Shown here one piece after another: positions 16,959 to 26,894 of a DNA stretch of 64,000 nt. Location: positions 171,354-235,353 of the forward strand of contig NZ_AQYJ01000021.1 of the NCBI RefSeq assembly GCF_000380565.1, in the 5' to 3' direction. The stretch comes from Microbulbifer variabilis ATCC 700307. Its GTDB lineage: Bacteria > Pseudomonadota > Gammaproteobacteria > Pseudomonadales > Cellvibrionaceae. How positions within the stretch are numbered: the first letter of the stretch is position 1; each line of letters opens with the position of its first letter. The notes below the pieces were generated by a model. The model ran no database searches, was not told the origin of the DNA, and worked only from the letters and a program-made list of their open reading frames with translations. The position numbers and the translations under genes are program-made.

Positions 16959-18245
16959 ATGCAAAAAGCAAAGCCTTTTCGAAAGCTTGGGGCTCAAGAA
17001 GCTCTTGATGTACATTTGACCAGCGAGTCAAACGGTGCGGTTCAACTGGTAACTTTCTTTCGGGTATGTAACACACTGAATATAGATAAGTTAATAAAGG
17101 GGGTAGAGTATCTACATAATTTCCATCCTATGCTCCATTCACGGATCAAGAGGATTCCATATGCCCATTGGTTCTGCGATGTGAGATTTGAAGATATTTC
17201 TATTGAAATCAAGAAGCATACACCACCTTTAAATTATGAAAAGGAGTTCAAGCGATTAGGAGGTAGCATTCTTGACTTGAATAAATTTACTTATTGCCTG
17301 ACTGTTTATCTCGATAGGCAAGGAAGTGTGAAGTGGGTTGCTTTTGTTTTTAGCCATGCTGCTGTAGATGGGCGTTCAGCATTGATCTTAATTCGTGATT
17401 TAGATAGGTATTTGAGAGGGTATCAAACAGAGAAGTCCTTTCCCTCGATAATGCACAAGCCAGTGGAGGAATATGTTAGCTTAAGAAAACGTCTTAAAGG
17501 TTCAAATTTGCGAGTTAACGACAGTGTTTATACGCCAGTAAAGTGGCCAGTGGAGGAGGCAGCTCACGCCTCGCGGCGAAGTGGATGCTCTATTTATCGA
17601 GTCCTCCCAAAAGAATCTCTCGAACGTTTACAATCATTTCTAAAAAAAGAGAAGATATTAATTACATCTTTTTATAGTGCGATAGCCATTCTCGCTGCCC
17701 GGTCACTACCGAGTTTTTCTTCCGCAGCAGAGTTGATGCTGCCTATAGATGCACAATGCTTATGTAAATCTCTGATAAGCAAAGATGTTGTGGGGGAGTG
17801 CACAACATCTTTAACTTTATCACTCTCGCCAGAGGATACGAGTCTTGATTTGTTAAGTCTAGCAAGCTTAATTCAAAAAAAAGTTTATGTGCACTTGAGA
17901 AGTGGTGCATTTTCTGATCTTGCCCTGGAGCCGGATTGTAATCCTACAGAGATCGTAAAGATAGCTAAAGAGCTTGCCTCTGAAAAGGACTGTTTTTTTT
18001 CCGGTATTTGTGTTTCCAATATGGGAGATGTACAGGAATTTGTGGGCCCTTTGATATTCTTTGATTTTGGCTTGATTATGACTGTTCAGACCCATGGGGC
18101 TCATCCGATAATGGTTCTGACTTATACAATAAATGGGCAAGGGGTATTTGTTTTCGGGTATTGTGAGCCACTGGTTAGTAGAAAAAGTGCTGTAAATTAT
18201 GTGAAAAAATATATGAAGTTACTTGGGGAGGTGTTTGATGGTTAA
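16959..18245 (+). CDS. Condensation/PapA-type acyltransferase, intact copy 1 of 3
   Basis: A 428-residue protein. The ATG at 16959 is preferred because GGGAAGAG precedes it and because copy 3 starts the same way (M-Q then RKL-A-AL). The active-site motif HAAVDG lies at residues 133-138 (H133, D137, G138), which matches HxxxDG of the condensation-domain superfamily that includes PapA5, alcohol acetyltransferases and wax-ester synthases. Such enzymes transfer an acyl group from CoA or a carrier protein to an alcohol or amine. The C-terminal half has VGECTTSLTLSLSPED and TVQTHGAHPI, both kept in its two broken neighbours. No NRPS or PKS gene is nearby. Substrates unknown. Confidence 0.75.
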   Translation: MQKAKPFRKLGAQEALDVHLTSESNGAVQLVTFFRVCNTLNIDKLIKGVEYLHNFHPMLHSRIKRIPYAHWFCDVRFEDISIEIKKHTPPLNYEKEFKRLGGSILDLNKFTYCLTVYLDRQGSVKWVAFVFSHAAVDGRSALILIRDLDRYLRGYQTEKSFPSIMHKPVEEYVSLRKRLKGSNLRVNDSVYTPVKWPVEEAAHASRRSGCSIYRVLPKESLERLQSFLKKEKILITSFYSAIAILAARSLPSFSSAAELMLPIDAQCLCKSLISKDVVGECTTSLTLSLSPEDTSLDLLSLASLIQKKVYVHLRSGAFSDLALEPDCNPTEIVKIAKELASEKDCFFSGICVSNMGDVQEFVGPLIFFDFGLIMTVQTHGAHPIMVLTYTINGQGVFVFGYCEPLVSRKSAVNYVKKYMKLLGEVFDG

Positions 18246-18387
18246 GGTTTTAATACAGATTAGCCTTTAATTAATTTTTTAAAGATCTACTGTTTGCAGA
18301 AGCAAGCCCAGCAGTATTTTCCGCTCAGTAATAATTTTTTGTTGACTTAGTAGCGAGTGTTATAATTTTCTAACTGGGAGCGTATTT

Positions 18388-19681
18388 GTGGCAGCTAAAC
18401 AATTCTCCAGAGTGCTGGGTGCAGAATAGGCTATTTTTACGGAGCTGGCACGAAGAACTTGTGGTGGGACTTTAGTTGTATCTTTCATAAAGGTTTTAAC
18501 TGCGCTGAGCGTTGAGCAGTTATGCTCTGGATTCGCCAAAATTGATAAAGTTTATCCGCTTTTGCAGGCAAGGGTTGAGCCATGAGAGCAGTTAATCTGG
18601 CGTTGTGATGTGCCCTTTGAGTCAATTCTTATTGAATTGGTTAAACTGGATAATCCCCTTGACTTTGAGCGAGAGTTTCATCGTAGTGGAGAAATGGGGC
18701 TGGATGTTGACAAATGTACCTATACGCTCTCCTTCTACATTGATTCTAAAGAAAAGGTAGAGTGAATTATCCTTGATAAGCAGCCATGCGGCCTTAGATA
18801 GTTGTTCTGTAATGACATTATTTTGTGTCTTGGATTTCTACTTTAGGGATGAAGTGACTTTTAATTTAGATGGTCGGCCCCTGTATGGTGCGGTCGAGAA
18901 TTACTTTGAACCATCAAAGTATTTTACAAGCCAGGAGCCTTCGGTAGTAAAGGATGAACTATTTAAATGGCTTGTAGAAGAATCAGCTTTTTCTCCCGAA
19001 CGTCAGGGCCGGGCTGTTTATCAGAATTTTACAACGAGGGATCTTGCGACTCTAGTCGACATGGGGAAGAAACATAAAGTGAGACCTAAAGCGTTATTTT
19101 GTGCGGTTGCTATTCAGTCTTCCCGCATTCTGCCGAATCACAGGGATTGGATAAAAGTTTTATTGCCTTTAGATGTGAGAGAACTATATGGTGCTCATAT
19201 AGGATTGAGTGCTGTCGGTGCTTTCTCTGCTGTGACTACACTCGAAGTAATGCCGGATATTGATGTGGAAGATACCTGGCAGTTGGCAAGATACTTACAA
19301 GTGGAACTTGACCGTTAAGCTGAGACAGGAGAATCCCGTAAATTTGGTATCCCCAAAGACTATGAGCTGAGGGATGTCATCGGTTGTATACGGGAATATG
19401 AAGACAAAAACCCTATTTTTGCTGAGGGGCTATGTGTTTCCAATGTAGGAAGTATGAAGCCTCTAGGCACAGAAATGAATTACTTTGAGATTGTTACTGC
19501 TATTCCACTTCAAACTCATGGTGCTCATCCGATCCCACTACTAACTTATTCCACCGTAAGAAATTCGGTTTTCATATGCTCTTACTGTGAGCCACTCATA
19601 AAGAAACCAGGTGTTTTGCTATTTGTAGATAGATATATAAATACATTAAGGAAGTTATTGAAAATGGAAAAACTAACGTAG
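18388..19681 (+). pseudogene. Condensation/PapA-type acyltransferase, decayed copy 2
   Basis: Homologous to the copy upstream along its whole length but broken many times. From a GTG at 18388 the frame has TAG at 18427, TGA at 18583 and TGA at 18763, the last where both siblings have Trp. A one-base insertion near 18771 shifts the frame just before the active site. TAA at 19316 interrupts it again, and reading continues in frame to 19681 (CVSNVGSMKPLG, LQTHGAHPIPLLTYS). The active-site motif now reads HAALDS, with the Gly lost. It is very unlikely to make an enzyme. Confidence 0.85.
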
Positions 19682-19843
19682 TGCCTGCGTGAATATGAAG
19701 AAAGTTAATATTCCATATGTTTATGCGGTGGGTATGCCCTTTGCAGTACTTATTGCCTCCACTTCGCCTAATTCCTCCCCTTTTCCTATACTGGTTGAGT
19801 AACTTCGCTGGACTACAAGATTCAATCAATGTAGGGCTCAAAT

Positions 19844-21069
19844 ATGCAGACAGAGCCACCTTCCCGAAAGCTGGATGCCCATAAAGCGTTGTTTTTGGCC
19901 TTGACTATATGGTCAATAGTTGGCGCCCAGGTTATTGTCTTTATCCGGGTATGGGAGGCAGTGGGTATTAAACTCTTGCACCGAGGTATCGCTTATCTAC
20001 ACCTGTTTCCCCCGATGTTGGAAGCCTGGGTTGAGAAGGGGGTAAAGCCCTCGTGGTGTTGCAATGTTGAATTTGGGGGGATTCTTTTTGAGGTGTATCT
20101 TGGAAGGTATGCCTGCCTGGTAACCCTTTATATAAATAAAGAAGCGGAAGTTGAATGGATCGTGGTAGCGCCCTGCCATGGAGCTATTGATGGCCGCTCC
20201 ATTATGGCTCTGTTTTGTTATCTGGATGTTTTTTTGGTTGATGGCTTTTATCCAGAGCCGGCCTCTCTGCCTTTGCCAAAGCCTGTTGAAGAATTACTTA
20301 GGGCTGTGGGTCACGTTAGTAGTGATACTTTATTTTACCGGAGTAGGAAAGAGGTAATGTGGCCACCAGTAGAACAGCTGGCTGCAGTTGAAAAGCGTAC
20401 TAGCCATGCCATATCCCGGGCCCCACCCACAGAAGTGAATGAGTGTCTTGCTGCATTTGGAGAAAGGCACCATATAAATCATACGGCTATCTATTGTGCA
20501 ATTGCGGTAATATCTGATCACACCTTACCCAGCCACCGCCCATGGGTAGAAATTCTCTTACCAATGCGTGCTCGAGGAATGTACCAGCCGATAATTGATA
20601 TTCATGTTGTTTGGGGGAGGGTGCCGCCACAACCGCTTCGGAAGTTCCTTCTGAGTCTGTTTCAGGGGATATTATGAAGCTCGCAGGCTATTTTCAATCA
20701 GGTTCTAATCAAAAGTGTCGACGGCAGGGACCGAGGGCATTTACATTTGAAACGAATTATCAACAGCAAGATATCCTTCAAATAGCCAAAGTGTGTGCTT
20801 CAGAAAAACCAGTATTTCTCTCAGCAATTTGTGTTGTGAATGGAGGCAATATGTGTGGTACCGAGGAAGGATTATGTTATTTTGAGTTTGAAGCAGAAAT
20901 ATTAGCACAGAATCACCGTACCCAACCCGTTACGGTAATTTCCTATACCGCCGAATGCCTGTCGGTATTCGTTGTTGGATATTGCAAATTTTTAATCAGT
21001 AAACAGAGCGCTTGTAGGTTTGTAGATCAATATATGGAATTAGTCGAGGATTTAGTGGAAAGGACTTAA
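19844..21069 (+). pseudogene. Condensation/PapA-type acyltransferase, frameshifted copy 3
   Basis: Starts at ATG 19844 with GTAGGG upstream. The active-site motif HGAIDG is intact near residue 112. Compared with copy 1, about 20 residues are missing before it (between EVYLG and YACLVTLY). One extra T in the run at 20610-20612 shifts the frame. Removing it gives VVGEGAATT, matching VVGECTTS of copy 1, and reading then continues to the stop at 21069. It is therefore a recently broken gene, less decayed than copy 2. A sequencing error in the T run is a possible alternative for the frameshift but not for the deletion. Confidence 0.8.
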
Positions 21070-21156
21070 TACCATAGAAACCTATCTTGAATACAGTCGG
21101 AGGTTTTTAATTCTGAATTGCTGGTTGATCCTGATCATCGCTGGGAGAGTAAATTT

Positions 21157-22401
21157 GTGAACGATGTGGTTGTCATTGTCGGGCAGGGGCTTTATTTGGC
21201 TGCAGCAGCTGTTCTTGGCTTAGGTATTGCCCGTATCTTAAGGATCGATAACACACTCGGGTGCCTGGTGGCTGGGGTACTGGCGGGATTATTGCTACCA
21301 GTGATTGATTATGATACTGGCTTGCGCGCTACCAGTCTCCGTGAGTTGGTTTTCTTTGTGATTCTGCCTGTTTTAATTTTCGAATCGGCTTGGCAGCTTG
21401 AGCCGAAAATACTGAAGCGTTGGATTGGTCCGATTCTTCTATTTTCTACTTTGGGTCTTGTAGTCTGTGCCTTTCTTATTGCTGTAATTACTTACTATGG
21501 AATCGGGCACCCAGAAGGCTTCCCCTGGATTGCCGCCCTGCTTACCGGAGCGATACTTGCAGCTACTGATCCGGTATCAGTGGTCAATAAACTTCGCCAG
21601 GAAAAAACCGGTGAGGATTTATTAACCCTCGTAGAGGGTGAAAGCCTTTTTAATGATGCTGCCGCTGTAGTCCTGTACTCACTGGTTTTAGGGCTGGCCA
21701 CTTATTCTATTGTTGGCGCAACTGGTATGGGAGCAGAAGCCCCCTCTCTGGGTGTGGGTCCCGTGACGCTGTATTTTTGTATGATATTTTTTGGTGGAGT
21801 GGCAGTTGGGCTTGTTTTTGGGTTGTTTACTACTCTGGTTATTTTATTTCTCAGGTCTCCCAGTGCCTCTCTAATGACTTTGGTCGTTGCTGCTTTTGCT
21901 AGTTTTTACCTGGCTGAGAGCATATTGCATGTATCGGGTATTATCTCGGTGATGACTTGTGCAATTGTTGCCAGGGCCTGTCTGCGCAAACAGAGTAAGA
22001 CGTTTCTTGCCGACGCGGAGCCCACCTGGGAGTGGTTGGGATTACTATTTACCGCGATCATTTTTGTGATTATGGGGCTGGTGATTACCTTTGAGATGTT
22101 TACCCATCAATGGCTGGCTATGATGATTGCCACAGCAGCAGCTTTAGGAGCACGGGCTTTGTCAGTGGTTTTGGTGACCCCTTTGACGAGGTTCGTTGGC
22201 CCACCCATCCCAAAATCCTGGCGCCTATTAATGAGCTGGGGGGGGCTGCGTGGTGTAATCGCTGTTGCATTAGTGCTATCACTACCTGTCGAACTTCCCT
22301 ACTGGTGGACGATCCAGTCTATGGTATTCGGCGTTGTCCTATTTTCACTACTGGTTCAGGGTACAACCAGCGGGCGTCTGATACATAAATTAAAGTTATA
22401 G
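21157..22401 (+). CDS. Cation:proton antiporter, CPA1 (NhaP-type)
   Basis: A 414-residue protein from a GTG start with GGGAGAG ahead of it; a TTG at 21118 would add 13 unlikely residues. About a dozen hydrophobic segments are visible. Family motifs: ILPVLIFESAWQLEP, ATDPVSVVNKLRQE, the ion-binding EGESLFNDAAAVVLYS (with the essential Asp pair region) and SWGGLRGVIAVALVLSLP. These belong to the NhaP/NHE type of CPA1 exchangers, moving Na+ or K+ out against H+ at the inner membrane. That suits a marine or salt-tolerant cell. It is downstream of the acyltransferase array but unrelated in function. Confidence 0.92.
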   Translation: MNDVVVIVGQGLYLAAAAVLGLGIARILRIDNTLGCLVAGVLAGLLLPVIDYDTGLRATSLRELVFFVILPVLIFESAWQLEPKILKRWIGPILLFSTLGLVVCAFLIAVITYYGIGHPEGFPWIAALLTGAILAATDPVSVVNKLRQEKTGEDLLTLVEGESLFNDAAAVVLYSLVLGLATYSIVGATGMGAEAPSLGVGPVTLYFCMIFFGGVAVGLVFGLFTTLVILFLRSPSASLMTLVVAAFASFYLAESILHVSGIISVMTCAIVARACLRKQSKTFLADAEPTWEWLGLLFTAIIFVIMGLVITFEMFTHQWLAMMIATAAALGARALSVVLVTPLTRFVGPPIPKSWRLLMSWGGLRGVIAVALVLSLPVELPYWWTIQSMVFGVVLFSLLVQGTTSGRLIHKLKL

Positions 22402-22556
22402 ATATGAAAGTTATGGATATGGCTTTTGTGTCTTTTGTTTACGGGATGGATCGGGCAGAAAGCCAGTAAGAATTACTGAGAAAGAAATACTGAAAATATC
22501 GAGGAAACACGACAGAATCAGGAGGGAGTGCTGTTTTGATGAAGGGCTTAGGGTTG

Positions 22557-22578
22557 GGCTGCGGGTTGCCCCGCAGCC
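22557..22578 (-). terminator. GC-rich hairpin downstream of tdh
   Basis: GGCTGCGGG at 22557-22565 pairs perfectly with CCCGCAGCC at 22570-22578 around a 4-base loop. It lies 10 bases past the tdh stop. No T run follows on the minus strand, so termination by this hairpin alone is uncertain. It may instead stabilise the transcript end. Confidence 0.45.
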
Positions 22579-22587
22579 TGGGCAGGG

Positions 22588-23619
22588 TTATTTCCAGTTA
22601 AGGATAACCTTGCCGGACTCTCCGGAGCCCATAGTATCGAAGCCTTTCTGGAAGTCATCGATATGGAACTGATGGGTAATAACCGGAGTTAAGTCCAGGC
22701 CGGACTGGATCAGGCTGGCCATTTTATACCAGGTTTCGAACATCTCGCGGCCGTAGATACCCTTAATGATCAGGCCTTTGAATATTACCTGGCTCCAGTC
22801 AATGGCCATCTCGCCAGCGGGAATTCCCAGCATGGCAATTTTGCCACCGTGGTTCATGGCAGCGAGCATATCGCGGAAGGCCGCGGGTACACCGGACATT
22901 TCCAGGCCCACATCGAAGCCTTCACTCATGCCCAGTTCAGCCATCACATCGCTGAGGCTTTCCTCCGCAACGTTCACTGCACGGGTTGCGCCCATTTTAC
23001 GGGCCAGATCCAGGCGATACTCATTGATATCAGTGATTACCACATGGCGTGCGCCAACATGTTTAGCTACAGCAGCAGCCATAATGCCGATGGGGCCGGC
23101 TCCGGTAATCAACACATCCTCACCGACAAGATCGAATGACAGAGCGGTGTGTACGGCGTTACCCAATGGGTCGAAGATAGAGGCCAAATCGTCGGAAATA
23201 TTATCCGGGATTTTGAAGGCATTTAATGCAGGAATAACCAGGTACTCGGCAAAGGCGCCCTGGCGGTCCACGCCTACTCCATAGGTGTTGCGGCATAGAT
23301 GGCGGCGACCGGCGCGGCAGTTGCGGCAGTGCCCGCAGGTAATATGGCCTTCGCCGGAAACTCGATCACCCACCTGGAAGCCCGCGACTTCCTGGCCCAT
23401 ACCAACTACTTCTCCTACGTACTCATGCCCCACTACCATGGGGACCGGGATGGTTTTTTGCGACCAATCATCCCAGTTATAGATATGCATGTCGGTACCA
23501 CAAATGGCGGTTTTGTGGATTTTGATCAGAAGGTCGTTATGGCCGGGCTCAGGAATTTCCACGTCTGTGAGCCAGATTCCCACTTCAGACTTCAGTTTCG
23601 ATAGTGCTTTCATTGTCAT
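22588..23619 (-). CDS. tdh: L-threonine 3-dehydrogenase
   Basis: A 343-residue zinc alcohol-dehydrogenase-family enzyme, close to the 341 residues of the E. coli protein. Seen: catalytic zinc Cys in [15 protein letters not shown], the GHEYVGEVV site, the four-Cys structural zinc loop [15 protein letters not shown], and the NAD-binding [18 protein letters not shown]. It oxidises threonine to 2-amino-3-ketobutyrate. The next enzyme, Kbl, is encoded 81 bases upstream on the same strand and cleaves that product to glycine and acetyl-CoA. The structured leader further upstream may put the operon under glycine control. Confidence 0.97.
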   Translation of the reverse strand: MTMKALSKLKSEVGIWLTDVEIPEPGHNDLLIKIHKTAICGTDMHIYNWDDWSQKTIPVPMVVGHEYVGEVVGMGQEVAGFQVGDRVSGEGHITCGHCRNCRAGRRHLCRNTYGVGVDRQGAFAEYLVIPALNAFKIPDNISDDLASIFDPLGNAVHTALSFDLVGEDVLITGAGPIGIMAAAVAKHVGARHVVITDINEYRLDLARKMGATRAVNVAEESLSDVMAELGMSEGFDVGLEMSGVPAAFRDMLAAMNHGGKIAMLGIPAGEMAIDWSQVIFKGLIIKGIYGREMFETWYKMASLIQSGLDLTPVITHQFHIDDFQKGFDTMGSGESGKVILNWK

Positions 23620-23700
23620 TAAAACTACAAATAGAAAGGCGCGGCGGAACCATGCAAAGGGTGAGTCCTGATATGGCGCTCTGCCGCGATCAATTGGGCG

Positions 23701-24900
23701 TTAAATAATTTTCAGTTCACGGCCTACTTCAATAAAGGCATCGATACACTGGTCGAGTTGTTCACGAGTGTGTGCCGCCGACATCTGAGTGCGGATGCGC
23801 GCCTGGCCTTTGGGTACTACCGGGTAGAAGAAACCCACCACATAGATGCCGCGCTCCAGCATCTTGTCGGCCATCTTCTGAGCCAGTGCGGCATCGCCAA
23901 TCATTACCGGGATAATTGGATGGTCGGCGCCGGCCAGGGTAAAGCCAGCTTCAGACATGCGCTTGCGGAAATAGGCGGAGTTATCGCGCAGTTTCTCACG
24001 CAACTCACCACCTTCCATCAACATATCCAGCACCTTTAGTGAGGCGGTAACAATTGCTGGGGCCACGGAATTGGAAAAAAGATAGGGGCGCGAACGCTGG
24101 CGCAGCATATCGATGATTTCCTTGCGGCCAGAGGTGAAGCCGCCGGAAGCGCCGCCCAGGGCCTTGCCCAAGGTGCCGGTAATAATATCGATGCGATTGA
24201 TAACATCGCAGTACTCATGAGTGCCGCGACCGTGCTCACCGAGGAAACCTACCGCGTGGGAGTCGTCCACCATCACCAGGGCGTTGTAGCGATCGGCCAG
24301 ATCGCAGATGGCTTTTAGGTCGGCGATTACGCCGTCCATGGAAAAGACACCATCAGTGGCGATCAGCTTGGTCTTGGCGCCCTCGGCGTCAGCTGCCTGT
24401 AGCTGTTTTTCCAGTTCCGCCATATTGTTGTTGGCGTAGCGGTAGCGCTTGGCCTTACACAGACGTACACCGTCGATAATCGAGGCGTGGTTCAGGGCAT
24501 CAGAGATAATTGCATCTTCCGGGCCTAGTAATGTTTCGAACAGGCCGCCATTGGCATCAAAGCAAGAGGTGTAAAGGATAGTATCTTCAGTGTGCAGAAA
24601 CTCGGATAGGCGAGACTCCAGGGCCTTGTGGATGTCCTGGGTACCGCAAATAAAACGCACAGATGCCATGCCGAAGCCGTACTGGTCGAGGCCTTCTTTC
24701 GCAGCTTCGATAAGATCTGGATGATTGGCCAGGCCCAGATAGTTATTGGCGCAGAAATTCAGTACCTGGGTGTCGTTGTTCACCTGGATCTCAGCGGCCT
24801 GTTGGGAGGTAATAATACGCTCGCGCTTGTAGAGGCCGTCGGCATCAATTTGTTTCAGTTCATCGCGCAGGTGCTCAAAGAATTGTTCTGGCTTTGACAT
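23701..24900 (-). CDS. kbl: Glycine C-acetyltransferase (2-amino-3-ketobutyrate CoA ligase)
   Basis: A 399-residue PLP enzyme of the alpha-oxoamine synthase family, about the length of the E. coli enzyme (398). Seen: [47 protein letters not shown], and the PLP lysine in [13 protein letters not shown] near residue 245. It converts 2-amino-3-ketobutyrate and CoA to glycine and acetyl-CoA. It forms an operon with tdh downstream and the 71-residue gene upstream, with gaps of about 80 bases. Confidence 0.97.
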   Translation of the reverse strand: MSKPEQFFEHLRDELKQIDADGLYKRERIITSQQAAEIQVNNDTQVLNFCANNYLGLANHPDLIEAAKEGLDQYGFGMASVRFICGTQDIHKALESRLSEFLHTEDTILYTSCFDANGGLFETLLGPEDAIISDALNHASIIDGVRLCKAKRYRYANNNMAELEKQLQAADAEGAKTKLIATDGVFSMDGVIADLKAICDLADRYNALVMVDDSHAVGFLGEHGRGTHEYCDVINRIDIITGTLGKALGGASGGFTSGRKEIIDMLRQRSRPYLFSNSVAPAIVTASLKVLDMLMEGGELREKLRDNSAYFRKRMSEAGFTLAGADHPIIPVMIGDAALAQKMADKMLERGIYVVGFFYPVVPKGQARIRTQMSAAHTREQLDQCIDAFIEVGRELKII

Positions 24901-24980
24901 GGTATTGTTTTTAGCTCCTGTCCGGTGCTCGTGGCACTTAGTGATTGGCGCTAAGCAGGTTGGCGCCTGTGTATTCTAGT

Positions 24981-25196
24981 TTATCCCGCCAGTTCACACG
25001 CCTTGTGGGCAGTGATCGGCTGCTCGCTGGCGCGGCAACTGGTGGCGAATTTTAATGCCTCTTCCGCAGTGTCGAACAGCAGTTGCCACAACAATTGCCG
25101 ATCGGCCCGTCTCACTGCCCTAACCGCCGTACGGTTTCGCTGGTTGGCGATCTGAATTTCTATAACGTCTTTACTGGATAGCGGTGTTTCGGACAT
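24981..25196 (-). CDS. 71-residue hypothetical protein, first gene of the kbl-tdh operon
   Basis: A small soluble protein with no signal peptide, rich in Arg and Ala (NRTAVRAVRRADRQLLWQLL, then TAEEALKFATSC). It has two Cys and no recognised domain. The start is well supported: GGAGGG lies 4 bases before the ATG. That site is the 3' arm of a perfect 8-bp hairpin, so translation of this gene is the likely point of control for the operon. It is 80 bases upstream of kbl. It could be a small regulator or simply a translated leader. I do not recognise the family. Confidence 0.65.
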   Translation of the reverse strand: MSETPLSSKDVIEIQIANQRNRTAVRAVRRADRQLLWQLLFDTAEEALKFATSCRASEQPITAHKACELAG

Positions 25197-25199
25197 GGT

Positions 25200-25224
25200 C
25201 CCTCCAACAATAAAATTTGGAGGG
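25200..25224 (-). promoter_or_regulatory. Hairpin sequestering the ribosome binding site
   Basis: On the minus strand CCCTCCAA (25224-25217) pairs perfectly with TTGGAGGG (25207-25200) around a 9-base loop. The 3' arm is the Shine-Dalgarno sequence of the ATG at 25196. This is the layout of a translational OFF hairpin in riboswitch expression platforms. A second, separate palindrome, GCGAAT with ATTCGC, lies just upstream at 25238-25253. Confidence 0.75.
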
Positions 25225-25290
25225 CTGACGTGGAAGCGGCGAATGGGTATTCGCTAATCCGGTTGGATTGCTCTTGTAGAGCCCCATCCT

Positions 25291-25382
25291 CCCCGCTGGC
25301 ATTGGTGTGCCGGCAGAGAGAGAACCACCTTGCCCCGGTCGGCAGGTTGGCGTTGGCGTCAGCCACTCTCGTGATGTGCGGG
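25291..25382 (-). promoter_or_regulatory. Candidate glycine riboswitch aptamer (singlet type)
   Basis: On the minus strand a P1-like helix CCCGC/GCGGG closes the region. Just inside it CGAGAG pairs with a CTCTC stretch, as in P2 of glycine aptamers. A short TGGC/GCCA hairpin and a purine-rich GGGGCAA follow, and the 3' end reads CCAGCGGGGAGG. A following GGAT/ATCC helix with an inner GCTC/GAGC stem could be the ghost aptamer of singlet switches. The central CCGAAGG-type core is imperfect (an extra pyrimidine-rich insert), so the match is partial. Position in front of a glycine-forming operon and the ribosome-site hairpin downstream support the idea. Confidence 0.4.
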
Positions 25383-25418
25383 CAAAGATAGCTGGGAGGG
25401 GATTGGCAGTCAACTATG

Positions 25419-25438
25419 CCGCCCCCGTTTGGGGGCGG
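25419..25438 (-). terminator. GC-rich hairpin downstream of the aldehyde dehydrogenase gene
   Basis: CCGCCCCC at 25419-25426 pairs with GGGGGCGG at 25431-25438 around GTTT, 9 bases past the stop at 25448. There is no strong T run on the minus strand. It separates the aru-type operon from the kbl leader and may end transcription or protect the upstream mRNA. Confidence 0.45.
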
Positions 25439-25447
25439 TGCAGAAGT

Positions 25448-26881
25448 TTATGCGGGCAGTTGCACGGATTTCAGTTCGATAAACTCGCCGAGCCCGGCAT
25501 CGCCAAATTCGCGTCCATTGCCCGAGCGCTTGTAACCGCCGAAGGGAGCATCGTAGTTAAACTCGCCCCCATTAACGAAGCAGAGTCCCGCCTCGATACG
25601 GCGTACCAGAGGCATGGCACTATCCGCATCCTTGGCCCAAACGCCGCTGGATAGGCCGTATTCGGTATCGTTGGCAATGGAGATGGCCTCGTCCATATCC
25701 TTGTATGGGATCAGGCAGGTTACGGGACCGAAGATCTCCTCGCGCGCGATGCTCATATCGTTGTGTACATCGGCAAATACAGTGGGCTTAACATAGAAGC
25801 CTTTTTCCAGGTTCTCCGGTGTCTCGGCACCACCAGTGACCATGCGCGCACCTTCATCAATACCCCGCTGGATATAACCACGAACGATTTCACGTTGGCG
25901 TGCAGAAGAGAGCGGCCCCATAAAGGCGTCTTCTCCGGTGCCCATGGTGATTCCTTCGGCCACTTGCTGGGCAATTTCCACCGCTTCTTCATAGCGCTCA
26001 GCAGGTACCAGCATACGGGTCAGGGCTGTGCAGGTCTGGCCGCTGTTGATAAATACATCTTCGCAGCCCCAGCGTACAGCAGCTTCCAGGTCTGCATCGG
26101 GGGTGATAATCAGCGGTGATTTACCGCCCAGCTCCTGGGTTACACGTTTTACCGTGGGCGCCGCAGCCTTGGCTACTTCAACGCCGGCGCGGGTAGAGCC
26201 GGTGAAAGACACCATATCGATGCCAGGGTGGGATGAAAGTGCCGCACCCACTACCGAGCCAGCACCGGGCACCAGGTTGAAGACGCCGGCGGGTACTCCG
26301 GCCTCATCAATAATTTCTGCCATGATAAAGTCCTGCAGAGGGGTAATCTCGGCAGGTTTGGTGATCATGGTGCAGCCGGCGGCCAGCGCTGGTGCCACTT
26401 TGCCGACGAACTGGTGCAGCGGATAGTTCCAGGGGGTAATAAAACCACACACGCCCACAGGCTCGCGGAATAAAATTGAATGGGCCGCTTTCTCGGTTTT
26501 TTCCATCTCGGAAGTGCGCTCAGCGTAAAAGCGCATGGCGTAGATAGGGCCGTCGACGTGTAGCCAGCGAGCGATATGTTCGGGGCATCCGAGAGTTTGG
26601 GAAATTGCGAAAGTCAGTTCTTCTTTGCGTTTTTCCATTCCGTCAGCGATGGCGTTGAGCAGTTCGCGGCGTTTCTGTGCGGTACTGTTACGCCAGCTGT
26701 GAAAAGCCGTTCTGGCGGCGGTTACGGCCAGATCCACATCTTCGGCAGAGCCCTCTGAAACTTCGCAGATTAACGCTTCGGTGGCAGGGTTGATCACAGG
26801 GTGTGATCCTGCACCCAGGGGCTCACGCCACTGGCCATCAATAAACAGCTTTCCGGTTTGCAGTTTGCTGAGATCTGTCAT
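25448..26881 (-). CDS. NAD(P)-dependent aldehyde dehydrogenase
   Basis: A 477-residue class 3-like ALDH. Motifs seen: the substrate channel TPWNYPLHQFVGKVAPALAA, cofactor loop VSFTGSTRAGVEV, general base Glu in QELGGKSPL, nucleophile Cys in INSGQTCTALTRM, and REEIFGPVTC. The gene is 13 bases downstream of the 2-ketoarginine decarboxylase-like gene. In the arginine transaminase pathway that decarboxylase yields 4-guanidinobutyraldehyde, so this enzyme most likely oxidises that aldehyde to 4-guanidinobutyrate. That substrate is inferred from context. Related amino-aldehydes are possible. Confidence 0.92.
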   Translation of the reverse strand: MTDLSKLQTGKLFIDGQWREPLGAGSHPVINPATEALICEVSEGSAEDVDLAVTAARTAFHSWRNSTAQKRRELLNAIADGMEKRKEELTFAISQTLGCPEHIARWLHVDGPIYAMRFYAERTSEMEKTEKAAHSILFREPVGVCGFITPWNYPLHQFVGKVAPALAAGCTMITKPAEITPLQDFIMAEIIDEAGVPAGVFNLVPGAGSVVGAALSSHPGIDMVSFTGSTRAGVEVAKAAAPTVKRVTQELGGKSPLIITPDADLEAAVRWGCEDVFINSGQTCTALTRMLVPAERYEEAVEIAQQVAEGITMGTGEDAFMGPLSSARQREIVRGYIQRGIDEGARMVTGGAETPENLEKGFYVKPTVFADVHNDMSIAREEIFGPVTCLIPYKDMDEAISIANDTEYGLSSGVWAKDADSAMPLVRRIEAGLCFVNGGEFNYDAPFGGYKRSGNGREFGDAGLGEFIELKSVQLPA

Positions 26882-26894
26882 GTCACGCTTCCAT

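Noticed and set aside
22766..23284. Long plus-strand open frame opposite tdh
   Set aside because: It lies wholly inside tdh, whose motifs are all intact. High GC at third positions makes long antisense frames common.
26028..26426. 132-codon plus-strand frame opposite the aldehyde dehydrogenase gene
   Set aside because: Shadow of a gene with complete catalytic motifs; composition is Ser/Pro/Ala-rich as expected for an antisense frame.
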